Positions 8,839 to 18,208 of a stretch of DNA of 64,000 nucleotides are shown here, piece after piece (position 1 is the stretch's first letter; the number at the start of each line of letters is the position of its first letter). A model generated the notes under the pieces. It was given only the letters and a program-made list of their open reading frames with translations, did no database searches and had not been told where the DNA came from. The stretch is from Natroniella acetigena (GTDB lineage: Bacteria; Bacillota; Halanaerobiia; Halobacteroidales; Halobacteroidaceae), in contig NZ_JALKBX010000005.1 in NCBI RefSeq assembly GCF_023227745.1, positions 1-64,000 on the forward strand, in the 5' to 3' direction. The position numbers were made by a program, and so were the translations under genes.

Positions 8839-10908
8839 ATGAAGAAGAGTGGATTGATTTTATTTATGGTTTTGATGTTAAGTTTATTGATAGTACCAGT
8901 TGCATTAGCTGAAGAAGTTGAGGAGGAAATAAGTTTTGAAGGGTTTACCTTGGATGAGTTTGTGGTTATTGCTTCTAGACATCCGGAGTTGTTGTCTGAA
9001 ACGCCAGTCAGTGTGGATGTAATTACTGAAGAGGATATTGAACAGAGTAATGCTCAGAATGTGGCTGATGTGTTGAGGGATGTAGGGGGAGTTAATATTA
9101 CAGATTATGGTGGCTCGGCAGGAATGAAAGAAATTAATATTCGTGGTTCCTCTGCTGATGATGTTTTAGTGTTAATTGATGGCCAGCGAATGAATGATCC
9201 ACAGAGTGGAGGTATTGATTTAGGACAATTGTCGATAGGACAGATTGAGAGTATTGAAGTATTGCGTGGGCCAGCTTCTGCTATCTATGGGGCAGATGCA
9301 GCAGCTGGTGTGGTCAGTATTACTACTAAAAGTGGAACTATTGAACCTGAAACTAGCTTGAATACTGTTTTTGGTTCTTTTGGGACTAAGAATTATAATT
9401 TAAGCCATAGGGGAAGTACAGGTGACTTGGGTTATAATGTAAATGCAACCTGGAAAGAGTCAGATGGTCATCGGGAGCAGAATAGTGATTTAGAACAGCA
9501 AATAGTCTTTACAAAATTTGATTATCGACTAAGTGATTACTCTGATCTGGCTCTATCACTGCAATATAATAATTCAGAGAAAGGAGCTCCTGGATCTGTT
9601 TATTGGCCAGATTATAATGCAAGAAATGATGATGAAGATAAAAATGTTAATCTACAGTGGAATCGGGAAAAAGATGGTGTAACTAGTAATGCAGTGGTTT
9701 ATTATAACGATAGCCAGACGGATTACTATGATGATGGGTATTATACTGATCCTGATGATGATTGGGGAACTAAGTATTATTATGATGAAGAAGAGGAAGT
9801 TTATTATTATTCTGAAGGTGAAAAGATTAAAGAAGGAGATCCATTTTTTTCGGCAGATCCAAATGACTTGGAAGAAGATGAAAGAAGTAATACTCATGAA
9901 ATAAATAGAATTGGTTTAGACTTCGATCAGGTCAGACGCTTCGATGACCATACCTTAACTTATGGTTTAGAGATTAGGCAATATGAAATTGATAGTGATA
10001 TGGAGATATTGACGGTTGATTTAGAAAGGAAAGAAATAGGAAAAGAAAGTGCATTGAATTATGCTTTATTTGCTCAAAATGATTGGCAGGTGAGTGGTTC
10101 TCTTAAATTAACAATTGGTAGTCGCTATGATGAACATGAAGAATATGGGAGTGAGTTTAGTCCTCGAATAGGAAGTGTCTATAATTTGAATGATCATTTA
10201 AATTTATATACGTCAGCGGGAAGAGCTTATCAGGCTCCAACAGTCAATGATCTTACTGCTAATCCAGAGTTAGAGCCAGAGACAAGTAAAGCCTATGAGA
10301 CAGGGATTAGGTATTTAGGTGAGAATACAAGGGGTGAATTTGGTTTATTCAGAAGAGATGTGGATGATATGATTAAATGGGAGCCAATTGATCATGAAAA
10401 TGCTGATCCTTTTCTTGATTGGGCACCAGATAATCTTGATTCTGCTAAGATTACAGGTGGAGAATTAATTTTAAATAGGCATCTAAGTGATAGTTTGTCT
10501 GTTGATTTTAATTATACTTATTATGAAGAATTTGTAGAAAGCGAGGATGAAGATATATATGTTGAAGATGTATTTGGATATGTAGAAATGGATACTGAAG
10601 AGCTTGAACAGAGTCATATAGTTAATTTAGGACTTAATTATAATAAAAAAGATTTTAATGTAAATATAACTGGAAGATTTTTTGATAGTAAAACAGAAAA
10701 AGAGCATGAAAAGCATGAGGAGTATGATTTGGATTATACAGAAACAAATAGTTACTTTGTAACCGACTTAAGAGTAGCTCATGAACTTCCCAGAGATACA
10801 GAAGTAGCATTGGAAGTTAATAATCTCTTTGATAAAGAGTATGAAGTTAGAGATGGCTATCCGATGCCAGAACGTAACTACATGTTAAACTTAAGCAAGA
10901 AATTTTAA
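8839..10908 (+). CDS. btuB: TonB-dependent outer-membrane receptor, BtuB-like
   Basis: Moves corrinoids across the outer membrane using TonB energy. Signal peptide at residues 1-25 (LILFMVLMLSLLIVPVALA). The plug domain follows at about 50-165, with PVSVDVITEEDIEQSNAQNV, EINIRGSSADDVLVLIDGQR and VLRGPASAIYGADAAAGVV. The rest alternates in beta-barrel fashion, with a receptor signature YQAPTVNDLTANPELEPETS, EVNNLFDKEYE and a C-terminal Phe. Length 689 fits the family. Very acidic loops (about 300-350) fit a halophile. The ATG is preceded by GAAAGGGG. The riboswitch upstream supports a corrinoid substrate; specificity is otherwise inferred. Confidence 0.9.
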   Translation: MKKSGLILFMVLMLSLLIVPVALAEEVEEEISFEGFTLDEFVVIASRHPELLSETPVSVDVITEEDIEQSNAQNVADVLRDVGGVNITDYGGSAGMKEINIRGSSADDVLVLIDGQRMNDPQSGGIDLGQLSIGQIESIEVLRGPASAIYGADAAAGVVSITTKSGTIEPETSLNTVFGSFGTKNYNLSHRGSTGDLGYNVNATWKESDGHREQNSDLEQQIVFTKFDYRLSDYSDLALSLQYNNSEKGAPGSVYWPDYNARNDDEDKNVNLQWNREKDGVTSNAVVYYNDSQTDYYDDGYYTDPDDDWGTKYYYDEEEEVYYYSEGEKIKEGDPFFSADPNDLEEDERSNTHEINRIGLDFDQVRRFDDHTLTYGLEIRQYEIDSDMEILTVDLERKEIGKESALNYALFAQNDWQVSGSLKLTIGSRYDEHEEYGSEFSPRIGSVYNLNDHLNLYTSAGRAYQAPTVNDLTANPELEPETSKAYETGIRYLGENTRGEFGLFRRDVDDMIKWEPIDHENADPFLDWAPDNLDSAKITGGELILNRHLSDSLSVDFNYTYYEEFVESEDEDIYVEDVFGYVEMDTEELEQSHIVNLGLNYNKKDFNVNITGRFFDSKTEKEHEKHEEYDLDYTETNSYFVTDLRVAHELPRDTEVALEVNNLFDKEYEVRDGYPMPERNYMLNLSKKF

Positions 10909-10939
10909 CCTAAAGTAATAACGAAGATGGAGGATGGTA

Positions 10940-11992
10940 ATGATGAAGTTAAAGAAAAAGCTTAATAGATTAATCACTCCCTTGCGGGTGGCTTTTATCT
11001 TAGCAGTTGCAGTTCATCTATTAGCTTTCAGTTTATTGTCTGATCATGTGTTAGGAGATGATGTAGGGCAAGCTGATTCTGACTTAGTACAACAGTTGAG
11101 GTTTCAGATGGCTGCTCAAGCTGAAGGGCCTCCATCTTCTCCAATTGAAACTGAAGAAGAAGTAACGGATAAGGAGGAAACGGAAGAACAAGACCAGAAT
11201 AAAGAAAGTGAAGAAGAGGAGCCAGAACAAGAAGAAGTAGAGACTGAGGAAGAAGTGACAGAAGAGCCCGACAAGCAAGAAGAGGTAGAGGTTGAGGAAG
11301 AAGATATAGAAGAAAAAGAAGCAGAGACTGAAGAAAAAGCTGCAGAAGAAGTAGAAGAGGAAGCAGAGTTTGAAGAAGAGATTGAGGATGAAGAAATAGA
11401 AGCAGAAGAAGAGAAAGAAGTCGAGGAGGAAGTTGAACAAGAAGAAGTAGAAACTGAGCCAGAAACTAAAAAAGAGGAACCAAAAAAGGAAGTAATAGAG
11501 GCTGAAGAGGAAGAGACAGAGCAGGAGGAACTAGAAGAAGAAAAAAAGGAATTTGAAGATAAAGAAGAAGTGGATGAGGAGATTGAAGAGGAGCCAGAGA
11601 TAGAGAATGATGGGTTTAAAATGGATGATGAAGATGACTTAATTAAGGAAGTAAAAGGAGATAAAGAAAGCCCTGCTGACTCTAGAGTGGATTTAACCCA
11701 GGGAAATCCTAGTTCAGGTATTCTACCTCCTTCTATAGCAGATTATAGAGAACCGGATTATCCGCAAGCAATGAGGCGAAGGGGTATTGAAGGAAAAGTG
11801 GTTTTAAAGGTTTTAATCAATTCGCAAGGGTCAGTTAAAGAAGTTGAAATTAAGAGATCTTCTGGATATGAACGCTTGGATCTAGCAGCAAAGGAGAGTG
11901 TTCAACAGTGGAGGTTTAATCCAACGAAGAAAGATGATGAAGTAGTTGAATCTTGGATATTAGTACCAGTAAAATTTGAATTAAGAAGGTAA
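10940..11992 (+). CDS. tonB: TonB energy transducer with a long Glu-rich linker
   Basis: Couples the ExbB/ExbD proton-motive complex to the receptor encoded upstream. One N-terminal membrane anchor (VAFILAVAVHLLAFSLL), then about 190 residues dominated by Glu and Lys in place of the usual Pro-rich periplasmic spacer. The TonB C-terminal domain occupies about the last 85 residues (EPDYPQAMRRRGIEGKVVLK, SSGYERLDLAAKESVQQWRF). The ATG at 10940 is chosen over 10934 because GGAGG ends at 10933. The receptor gene lies 31 bases upstream and exbB 12 bases downstream, so one operon is likely. Confidence 0.9.
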   Translation: MMKLKKKLNRLITPLRVAFILAVAVHLLAFSLLSDHVLGDDVGQADSDLVQQLRFQMAAQAEGPPSSPIETEEEVTDKEETEEQDQNKESEEEEPEQEEVETEEEVTEEPDKQEEVEVEEEDIEEKEAETEEKAAEEVEEEAEFEEEIEDEEIEAEEEKEVEEEVEQEEVETEPETKKEEPKKEVIEAEEEETEQEELEEEKKEFEDKEEVDEEIEEEPEIENDGFKMDDEDDLIKEVKGDKESPADSRVDLTQGNPSSGILPPSIADYREPDYPQAMRRRGIEGKVVLKVLINSQGSVKEVEIKRSSGYERLDLAAKESVQQWRFNPTKKDDEVVESWILVPVKFELRR

Positions 11993-12004
11993 AGAGGTGG
12001 TATT

Positions 12005-12624
12005 ATGAATTATCTATTAGAGAGTGGCGGAATGGTCATCTATCCTTTATTAATCTGTTCGATAATTGCTTTAACAATTATTATTGAAAGGTTATATCAC
12101 TTTTCTAGAACTCCTAAGGAGATTAATGATGAGGTAATGGCTGAGATTAAAGCGCAAATAAAAGCAGGAGAGGCTGAGGAAGCAATTAAGCTTTGTGAAG
12201 AGATTGAAGGGCCAATTGCTAAGATTTTAAAAAAAGGTATCTTTAACTTAGATAAAGAGGTTGAAGAGATTGAAAAACAGATGGAAGAGATTGAACTGAG
12301 TGAATTTCCCAAATTAGAAAAATACTTAGGTTTATTGAATTTTATTGGCAAGGTCAGCCCTTCCTTAGGTCTATTAGGGACTGTCACAGGAATGATAAGA
12401 ACTTTTCAAATGTTTTAGCTATGAGTGGAGAACCTCAGCAGTTAGCAGGTGGTATTTCGGAAGCCTTACTGACTACTGCTACAGGATTAGTAATCTCTAT
12501 TCCAGCACTCGGGGCTTATCAATATTTTATTAGCAAACTAGAACGTATAGTTAGAAACTCACAAAAGAGGCAGACCGAGTTGGTCAATTATATCAAAGAA
12601 GTAGGGATTAATGATGGGGTATGA
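12005..12624 (+). pseudogene. exbB: ExbB/TolQ proton channel subunit, frameshifted by one base
   Basis: The first part (137 codons) has the N-terminal helix MVIYPLLICSIIALTIIIER and reaches GLLGTVTGMIRTF, where it runs into a TAG at 12416. The rest continues in another frame as MSGEPQQLAGGISEALLTTA and a last helix. Adding one T to the TTTT run near 12398 restores one protein of about 205 residues reading RTFSNVLAMSGEPQQ, the normal family sequence. The site is not a classical slippery heptamer, so a real mutation or a sequencing error is likelier than programmed frameshifting. If real, the TonB motor for B12 uptake is disabled unless another exbB exists. Confidence 0.85.
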
Positions 12625-13012
12625 GATTAATAAGCCTGATTTTGATCTTGACTTAGCTCCAATGATAGATGTTGTATTTTTGCTCTTAATCTTTTTTATA
12701 GTAGCTTCTACATTGAACTTAGAGGAGGTAAAGTCAGAGATTCAACTGCCGGATACTGAAGTTGTTGAAAGCACTCAAGAAACGAAGATAAATGTTGCAA
12801 TTACCAAGGATGGAAGAGTATATCTAGGGGAGAGAAATGTCCAATTAGAAGAGTTAGGTTATCTATTAGAGGATGAATTGAGGGATACCCCACAAAATAG
12901 CCTTGCTATCTTTGCCGATCAAGAGGTGGAGTTTCAAAATGTGATTGAAGTAATGGATATAGCTAAGAAAGTAGGAATTAAAAACTTGAATTTTGCTTTA
13001 CAGAATAGATAA
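12611..13012 (+). CDS. exbD: ExbD/TolR biopolymer transport protein
   Basis: Stator-side partner of ExbB, 133 residues, normal for the family. The single membrane helix contains the conserved protonatable Asp: LAPMIDVVFLLLIFFIVAST at about residues 15-34. A periplasmic domain of about 90 residues follows (VAITKDGRVYLG, ALAIFADQEVEF-like region). It overlaps the 3' end of exbB by 14 bases, implying translational coupling. An IS4-like element lies directly after the stop. Confidence 0.92.
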   Translation: MMGYEINKPDFDLDLAPMIDVVFLLLIFFIVASTLNLEEVKSEIQLPDTEVVESTQETKINVAITKDGRVYLGERNVQLEELGYLLEDELRDTPQNSLAIFADQEVEFQNVIEVMDIAKKVGIKNLNFALQNR

Positions 13013-13015
13013 AAA

Positions 13016-14303
13016 GGGGCTAACTGGGATTTTATTTCTTGAGGACTTAAAGAATTTAATTCATTAAATTCTTCTACCCAAAAGGGAAGAATCTTTACAA
13101 AAGTATAGACTAATCCCAAAAGATTAATATAGGTTTCTATACCTTGCTTTGTACGAACCATATAATTACCAAAAGACCAAAATGTTTTTAATTCATAAAA
13201 GATAACTTCTATACTCCAGCTTATTTCATAATCACTAAAAGAACCAATAGTAAAATTATTATCTTTTTTGTTAGTCTTTCTTTTTGGCTTTGAGAACTCT
13301 TCTAACTTGCATTCATCAGGATTAGTATTAATGAACATTCTAGGATTTTTAAATTCATCAACATCATTAACAGTAACCATAATTTCTACAGTCTTTTCCC
13401 TGAATAATTTGGTTCTAACTAATTTGGTAGTTTGATAGTAATCACCCACTTTTTTATAATCTAGATCTTCAATGCTTAATTTATCACCATAAATAGGAGC
13501 TCTTCCTTTTTTTCCATTTGGGGGGGGAGGCAGTTCATAAATAGAGGTATCACAACGAACAGCACTAATAAGTTCTAAATTATCATCTTCTTTAACACAA
13601 TCAATTGTATCACCTTTTGTATACCATGCATCACAGAGAAAAGTAATATCTTTATCACTCAATAATTCTATAACGCTATCTATTAGCTCTTGAGCAATAG
13701 TCAGTTTACTTTTATCTTTTTATATAATCTAAATCCAATTGGGATTGTTTTATATTCAATACCATTCTCCGATTGAGAAACAGGTATAGATATAGCTAAA
13801 CAAACGAAAGTATTACCTTTCAAGTAATTGCTATTATTACGCCTAACATGATCAAAAAAGCTATTATGACCAGCGAATTTATTACCAAATTTCTCTTGAA
13901 GAGTGTCATCAATAATTAGAAGTACTTTTTTATCTTTTAGTTCTTCTGGGATAATATCTAAAAGTAAACTTACTGTTCTTTTCATCATCTTCTCTAAGCT
14001 CCATTTGCTATATGAAAAGAAGTAGTATAAGGAATTTAGGCTACTATTCATATGCTTAGAGATAAAATTATTCCAGATGAATCTGAGAGAATGAATTTTA
14101 TCAAAGCTTATAATGGAAATTATAACCCAAAAGAACATTTTAAAAGTCTTCTTTGTGAAAAGATCACGATAATAATTAGCAAATTTTTTGATTATAGAGT
14201 AGATACTATTTTGATTATTTGATATAATATTCATGCGACTGATTCTCCTTTCTTGATTCTTCTTGGTCGAAGATATTATATCAAAAAAGGAGATTGGTCG
14301 CAT
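13016..14303 (-). pseudogene. IS4-superfamily (IS701-like) transposase, frameshifted
   Basis: The N-terminal part (14303 down to 13701) has LLIIDDTLQEKFGNKFAG, the first catalytic Asp. After a one-base shift in an A-run near 13722, the frame continues with FLCDAWYTKGDTID (second Asp) and then a C-terminal helix with EISWSIEVIFYELK carrying the candidate Glu. The reading frame runs on into antisense exbD, so the true C-terminus or IS edge lies near 13015. Terminal inverted repeats were not resolved. The element sits immediately downstream of exbD and does not interrupt it. Confidence 0.7.
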
Positions 14304-14389
14304 TTTTTATTTAGATTTCTTGTAAAGTGGTGTATTATAATGTAGGAGCATAATAATTTCCTCCAATAATAGTTTTTTGAGAATTAAAT

Positions 14390-15208
14390 TTAAAAGAGTA
14401 ATTCATCAATAGTCTTAAATTTATATCCTTCTTTTCGTAATAATTCGATTATTCCAGGCAATGCTTCAACAGTTTGTTTATGCATAACACCATTATGCAG
14501 TAGTATAATTCCTCCTGGGTGGTAATGTCTTTCTACTTGTCCTATGATTTCTTCATGGGTATCTTCAGCATAATGCCAGTCAAAACTATCAACTGACCAG
14601 TTAACTATCTTCCAACCTTGATATCCTAAGAATTCGATAGTTTCATCATTCATAGCACCAAATGGTGGTCTAATGATTGTAGGGTAAACCCCTGTAACTT
14701 TCTCAATCACTTCTGATGTTGGTATTATTTGCTCATGTAATACATCTTCATTGCTTAATTCTTTAAAATTATCATGATCCCAAGAGTGATTAGCAACTTG
14801 GTGTCCTTCTTCTACCATGCGCTGTGCAATTTCAGGGAATTGTTTTACATTGTCCCCTAAAAGAAAGAAGGTAGCTTTAATATCTTCTTCTCTAAAGAGG
14901 TCTAAAAGTTCCGGTGTATTTATATGTTCTGGGCCATCATCAAAGGTAAGGGCAATTACTTTCTCCTCTGTTGGTTTATTAAGAAAGAAAGTATCTGGAT
15001 ATTTTTCTGCTTGTCTCTCCATTATCTCTTGTAAATCATCTAATTCCTCATCTAATCCTTTCTCTGAGCTACTTTGATTTTCTGTAATATCACTCTTATC
15101 TTCTACATTGTTATTAGGAATTGTTATAACCCCTAACTGTTTCAAAGTAAAGCCAAAAAGAAGAACTACTAATAATAAAGTTATTCCTATAAAGTAATTT
15201 GATTTCAT
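14390..15208 (-). CDS. Polysaccharide deacetylase (NodB domain), membrane-anchored
   Basis: Probably removes acetyl groups from peptidoglycan or a related glycan outside the membrane. The N-terminal anchor or signal helix is FIGITLLLVVLLFGFTLKQL, followed by an acidic Ser-rich spacer. The NodB motifs are TFDDGPE (metal and base Asp), HSWDH (metal His pair), RPPFGAMND, and LLHNGVMHKQT near the C-terminus. Length 272. The ATG at 15208 is chosen because GAAAGGAGAAAAC lies before it; an upstream TTG at 15223 is less likely. It is transcribed alone on this strand. Confidence 0.9.
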   Translation of the reverse strand: MKSNYFIGITLLLVVLLFGFTLKQLGVITIPNNNVEDKSDITENQSSSEKGLDEELDDLQEIMERQAEKYPDTFFLNKPTEEKVIALTFDDGPEHINTPELLDLFREEDIKATFFLLGDNVKQFPEIAQRMVEEGHQVANHSWDHDNFKELSNEDVLHEQIIPTSEVIEKVTGVYPTIIRPPFGAMNDETIEFLGYQGWKIVNWSVDSFDWHYAEDTHEEIIGQVERHYHPGGIILLHNGVMHKQTVEALPGIIELLRKEGYKFKTIDELLF

Positions 15209-15429
15209 GTTTTCTCCTTTCAATAGAAAAAATTTTTAATACTTATTGTTTATTTTATCAGAAGGAAGCTATATTTATAGATGAAATTTATAGATAATAA
15301 TTTTTAATTGATTTACCATTATCATTGATTTTATGGATTTTTTAAATATTGGACACTAACTTTACCATTGCTCTAAATTATAACTTATGTTAGCATAATG
15401 ACCAGTGAAAAAAGAAAGGAGAAATTATA

Positions 15430-16407
15430 GTGAAAAAATTTCTATTTATTACTTTATTGGCTGCAATGATCACTGTACCAGTAGTCCAAGCAGAAGCTCA
15501 AGATGTCTATACTGTTCAAAATGGAGATACGTTATATGAAATTTCTGAAAAGGTAGATCTACCTGTTGAGATCATAATTGATCAAAATGATATCTCTAGT
15601 CCTACTAATATCTATATAGGACAAAGATTAGTAGTTACTATTGATTTCAATTATGGGGATAGTAGTGGTAGTTATATTTATCATACTATCATAACAGGGG
15701 AAAGCTTATGGAGTATTGCTCAACAATATGATGTAACTGTAGAAGAATTAATTGAGTTGAATGAGATTGAAAGTTCTTATGATTTATATGTTTGTCAGAA
15801 ATTAATTCTTCCTAGTGAAGAGCAAGAAGATGAATCAACAGAGATTGCTCCTCAATATTTTGTTTATACAGTACAGGAAGATGAAGAGATCAATGATATT
15901 GCAAATACATTTGGGGTAAGCGTTTCTGAGATTTTAGATACAAATGATATTTCTGATTCTGAAGGAATTGAAGAAGGAATTGAATTAGTTATTCTTTTGG
16001 ATAATTCAAATAAGTTTGCTTATTTAAGAAGAATGAATCAAAAACTTGATAATTATTATCAAGTTACTCAAAATGAAACTTTAACAGAGATTGCAGAAAA
16101 ATTCGAGATTGCAGAAGATATCTTAAGAAGGATTAATCAATTAGAGGAAGATGAAGAGGTAATTGCAGTTCAAAAGATTTTGATGCCTGTTAATCCAGCT
16201 TTCTTTGCTGAGCATCAGATCTATGAAGTTGCAGAGGGTGGAGAGTATATCTTTGATCTTTCTTATGAAAATAGTATAACAAATCGCTCTATTCTTGAGG
16301 CAAATTATTTAGAAGATGCTAATGAAAAATTAGCGGAGGGAACTACTATTATAATTCCTTTAGATGAAGATAGTAAAACAAGATGGGTTACAACTGATTA
16401 TAATTAA
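15430..16407 (+). CDS. Secreted multi-LysM protein
   Basis: Signal peptide at residues 1-23, then tandem LysM-type modules. The best are YTVQNGDTLYEISEKVDLP (about 29), YHTIITGESLWSIAQQYDV (about 81) and YQVTQNETLTEIAEKFEIA (about 212). Two more degenerate copies start near 145 and 260. No catalytic domain is visible, so it may only bind glycan strands in the wall. It starts with GTG, spaced seven to eight bases after AAAGGAG. A strong terminator follows. Acidic residues are frequent, as in other exported proteins here. Confidence 0.87.
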   Translation: MKKFLFITLLAAMITVPVVQAEAQDVYTVQNGDTLYEISEKVDLPVEIIIDQNDISSPTNIYIGQRLVVTIDFNYGDSSGSYIYHTIITGESLWSIAQQYDVTVEELIELNEIESSYDLYVCQKLILPSEEQEDESTEIAPQYFVYTVQEDEEINDIANTFGVSVSEILDTNDISDSEGIEEGIELVILLDNSNKFAYLRRMNQKLDNYYQVTQNETLTEIAEKFEIAEDILRRINQLEEDEEVIAVQKILMPVNPAFFAEHQIYEVAEGGEYIFDLSYENSITNRSILEANYLEDANEKLAEGTTIIIPLDEDSKTRWVTTDYN

Positions 16408-16444
16408 TAGATTATTGAGATTATTGACCTCCTAATTTTAATTA

Positions 16445-16475
16445 CCCCCTAGTATCAATACTAGGGGGATTTTTT
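16445..16475 (+). terminator. Intrinsic terminator after the LysM gene
   Basis: CCCCCTAGTAT and ATACTAGGGGG form an 11-bp stem with a short loop, followed by ATTTTTT. Confidence 0.92.
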
Positions 16476-16624
16476 ATGAAAAGTTAATTGATTCTTGATA
16501 TACCAACTTAAGCAGAAATTAACCTTATTATTAATGATTTAATTTATCTTTTAGTAAATTATTTTTTTGTAATGTGATAAAATAATGTATGTGTTGCTAT
16601 AAATTTTCTTAGGAGGGAAGGAAA

Positions 16625-17302
16625 ATTAATAAAAAAATATTAATCTTACTATTAATCGTTTTGACAATAGCATTAATAATAGGTGGATGTGCTCCTGGTG
16701 AAGGAGAACAAGAATCTCCTCCTCAGCAAGGGGAGCAAGAAGAGCAGGAAGAAGTAGAAGAGGTTAATTTAAAAGCTTATTTACCTATGCAAGAAGGAAT
16801 GATCTATGATTTTAGTGGTGAGGGGCCAATTCATCCTTCTTTAGAACGAGAAATTATGTTCACTGAAGAGCCTTATGTTCAAATCTTAGATAAAGGTACT
16901 GGTACAAATATAGTTTTGGTTTATACAGTTCAAGAAGAGCAAATAGGAAAAATAATTGAAGAAGCTGAGTTCTATGAAGAAGATAATTTAATTGAAGAAT
17001 TAGAGGAAGAGCCTGAGGTTCAAGAATTAATCTTACAACAACCACTTGAAGAAGGAGCTACTTGGGAAACAAATGATCAACAACGAGAAATTGTTGCTAC
17101 TGATGAAATTATAACAGTTCCCGCTGGAACATTTTATGATGTAATTCAAGTAAGGGTTACTTCTCTTAATGAGGAAGATAATAATGAGACTTATCATTAT
17201 TATGCTAAGAATGTAGGTTTGATTAAGCAAGAGACTATCGGGGAAGATTTTGAAAGAATACTTGAATTAGAAACCTATGGTAATAGAGAAATTGAGGAAT
17301 GA
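16625..17302 (+). CDS. Putative lipoprotein with an apparent ATT start
   Basis: From the ATT at 16625 the frame gives a textbook lipoprotein signal: NKKILILLLIVLTIALIIGGC, with lipobox IGGC. AGGAGGGAAG at 16611-16620 is ideally placed for that codon. No ATG, GTG or TTG gives a complete signal; the first TTG at 16661 would remove most of it. After the Cys comes a Glu/Gln-rich spacer and then a domain of about 170 residues with DEIITVPAGTFYDVIQVRVT and YHYYAKNVGLIKQE. I know this pattern from uncharacterised Firmicutes lipoproteins. Either ATT is used as a rare start or an ATG was lost by one base change. Confidence 0.78.
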   Translation: MNKKILILLLIVLTIALIIGGCAPGEGEQESPPQQGEQEEQEEVEEVNLKAYLPMQEGMIYDFSGEGPIHPSLEREIMFTEEPYVQILDKGTGTNIVLVYTVQEEQIGKIIEEAEFYEEDNLIEELEEEPEVQELILQQPLEEGATWETNDQQREIVATDEIITVPAGTFYDVIQVRVTSLNEEDNNETYHYYAKNVGLIKQETIGEDFERILELETYGNREIEE

Positions 17303-17335
17303 TAAATATTTTGATATGCCGGGCCAACCCAAACG

Positions 17336-17370
17336 CCCAGTTAGATCTTAAACAGATCTGGCTTTTTTAT
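17336..17370 (+). terminator. Intrinsic terminator after the lipoprotein gene
   Basis: CCAG-TTAGATCT pairs with AGATCTGG around TAAAC and is followed by CTTTTTTAT. The loop and stem are almost the same as the terminator at 59263. Confidence 0.85.
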
Positions 17371-17403
17371 TTCGGGCCAACTTTGTACTAACCTTGGGAG
17401 TTG

Positions 17404-17550
17404 GCTGCTTTAAATATTGTTGCAGATGTTGGCCCGTGGAAAGAGTTTGGAACTACCTCAATGATCTTTTTAAAATATTTATTAATTGGTTTAGCTAGTG
17501 ATCTATTTCCTAATGTTTTATTAAATAGTGAGGGGGTCAATAGAAAATAA
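17404..17550 (+). pseudogene. C-terminal remnant of an unrecognised membrane protein
   Basis: A frame without a plausible start reads ALNIVADVGPWKEFGTTSM, then a hydrophobic stretch FLKYLLIGLASDLFPNVLL, and ends at 17550. Two copies of the word CGGGCCAA flank or sit inside the area. It looks like the tail of a decayed gene. About 220 bases without a gene follow before the ybjQ-like gene. Confidence 0.3.
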
Positions 17551-17772
17551 TAAGGGGGAGCTCTTTTAAAAATTGTAATAGGTTATAGATTTTGCACGTA
17601 AAACCCGATGGGCTTAGGATTCAGTTTGTAGAACAGAATTAAAGGTTTTAAATTCAGTACTATTAAAAAATTGAAGTAGTAGAAGAGAAGGACTCTAAGA
17701 AAGTTAAAATAACTAGCTTGTTTGTAGTGAAGTAGAATATACTATAAACAAAAGGTTATTGGGAGGATTATT

Positions 17773-18087
17773 ATGTTAGTTACAAATACAGAAGAAATTG
17801 CAGGTGAAAAAATTAAGCAAATTTTAGGTTTAGTAAAAGGAAATACTATTAAAGCTAAACATATTGGAAATGATATTGGAGCTTCATTAAAGAATTTGAT
17901 TGGTGGAGAAGTCAAAGGGTATACTGAAATGATTTCTGAAGCTAGAGAAGAAGCTATTGGCAGGATGATTAAAGAAGCTGAAAGGTTGGGAGCGGATGCG
18001 GTTGTTAATGTTCGTTTTTCTACTTCTCAGGTTATGCAAGGAGCTGCAGAGATTTTAGCTTATGGAACTGCTGTAAAATTAAATTAA
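17773..18087 (+). CDS. YbjQ/UPF0145-family protein
   Basis: A 104-residue protein that matches the YbjQ (putative heavy-metal-binding, DUF74) family along its length. It has IKAKHIGNDIGASLKNLIGG, GYTEMISEAREEAIGRMIKE and the conserved LGADAVVNVRFSTSQVMQGA. Known members form compact oligomers of uncertain role. GGGAGG precedes the ATG by nine bases. It appears monocistronic, with a palindromic terminator candidate 60 bases downstream. Confidence 0.92.
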   Translation: MLVTNTEEIAGEKIKQILGLVKGNTIKAKHIGNDIGASLKNLIGGEVKGYTEMISEAREEAIGRMIKEAERLGADAVVNVRFSTSQVMQGAAEILAYGTAVKLN

Positions 18088-18150
18088 TTATTTGAACAGT
18101 GGATATTAACAAAATATATAATTATCAGCAGACCTCTTTTCATATTCAAA

Positions 18151-18184
18151 AGAAGTTGAAGTAAATATATTTACTTCAACTTCT
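18151..18184. terminator. Perfect palindrome, likely bidirectional terminator
   Basis: AGAAGTTGAAGTAAATA pairs exactly with TATTTACTTCAACTTCT, giving 17-bp arms with no unpaired loop bases, followed by T-rich sequence. It separates the ybjQ-like gene from the ISL3 remnant. Confidence 0.6.
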
Positions 18185-18208
18185 TCTCTTTACTCTTTCT
18201 AACTTTAT

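Noticed and set aside
9652-9904. Frames on both strands opposite or within btuB
   Set aside because: Shadows of the Asp/Tyr-rich loop region; the btuB frame is clearly the coding one.
11084-11440. Reverse-strand frame of 118 codons opposite tonB
   Set aside because: It is the Phe/Leu-rich antisense shadow of the Glu/Lys linker, with no binding site.
12395-12421. Programmed -1 frameshift in exbB
   Set aside because: No classical slippery heptamer or downstream structure was seen, and ExbB is not known to use recoding; a lost T is simpler.
12934-13015. Extension of the IS4-like transposase into exbD
   Set aside because: The reading frame simply runs past the IS edge into antisense exbD; the family homology stops before it.
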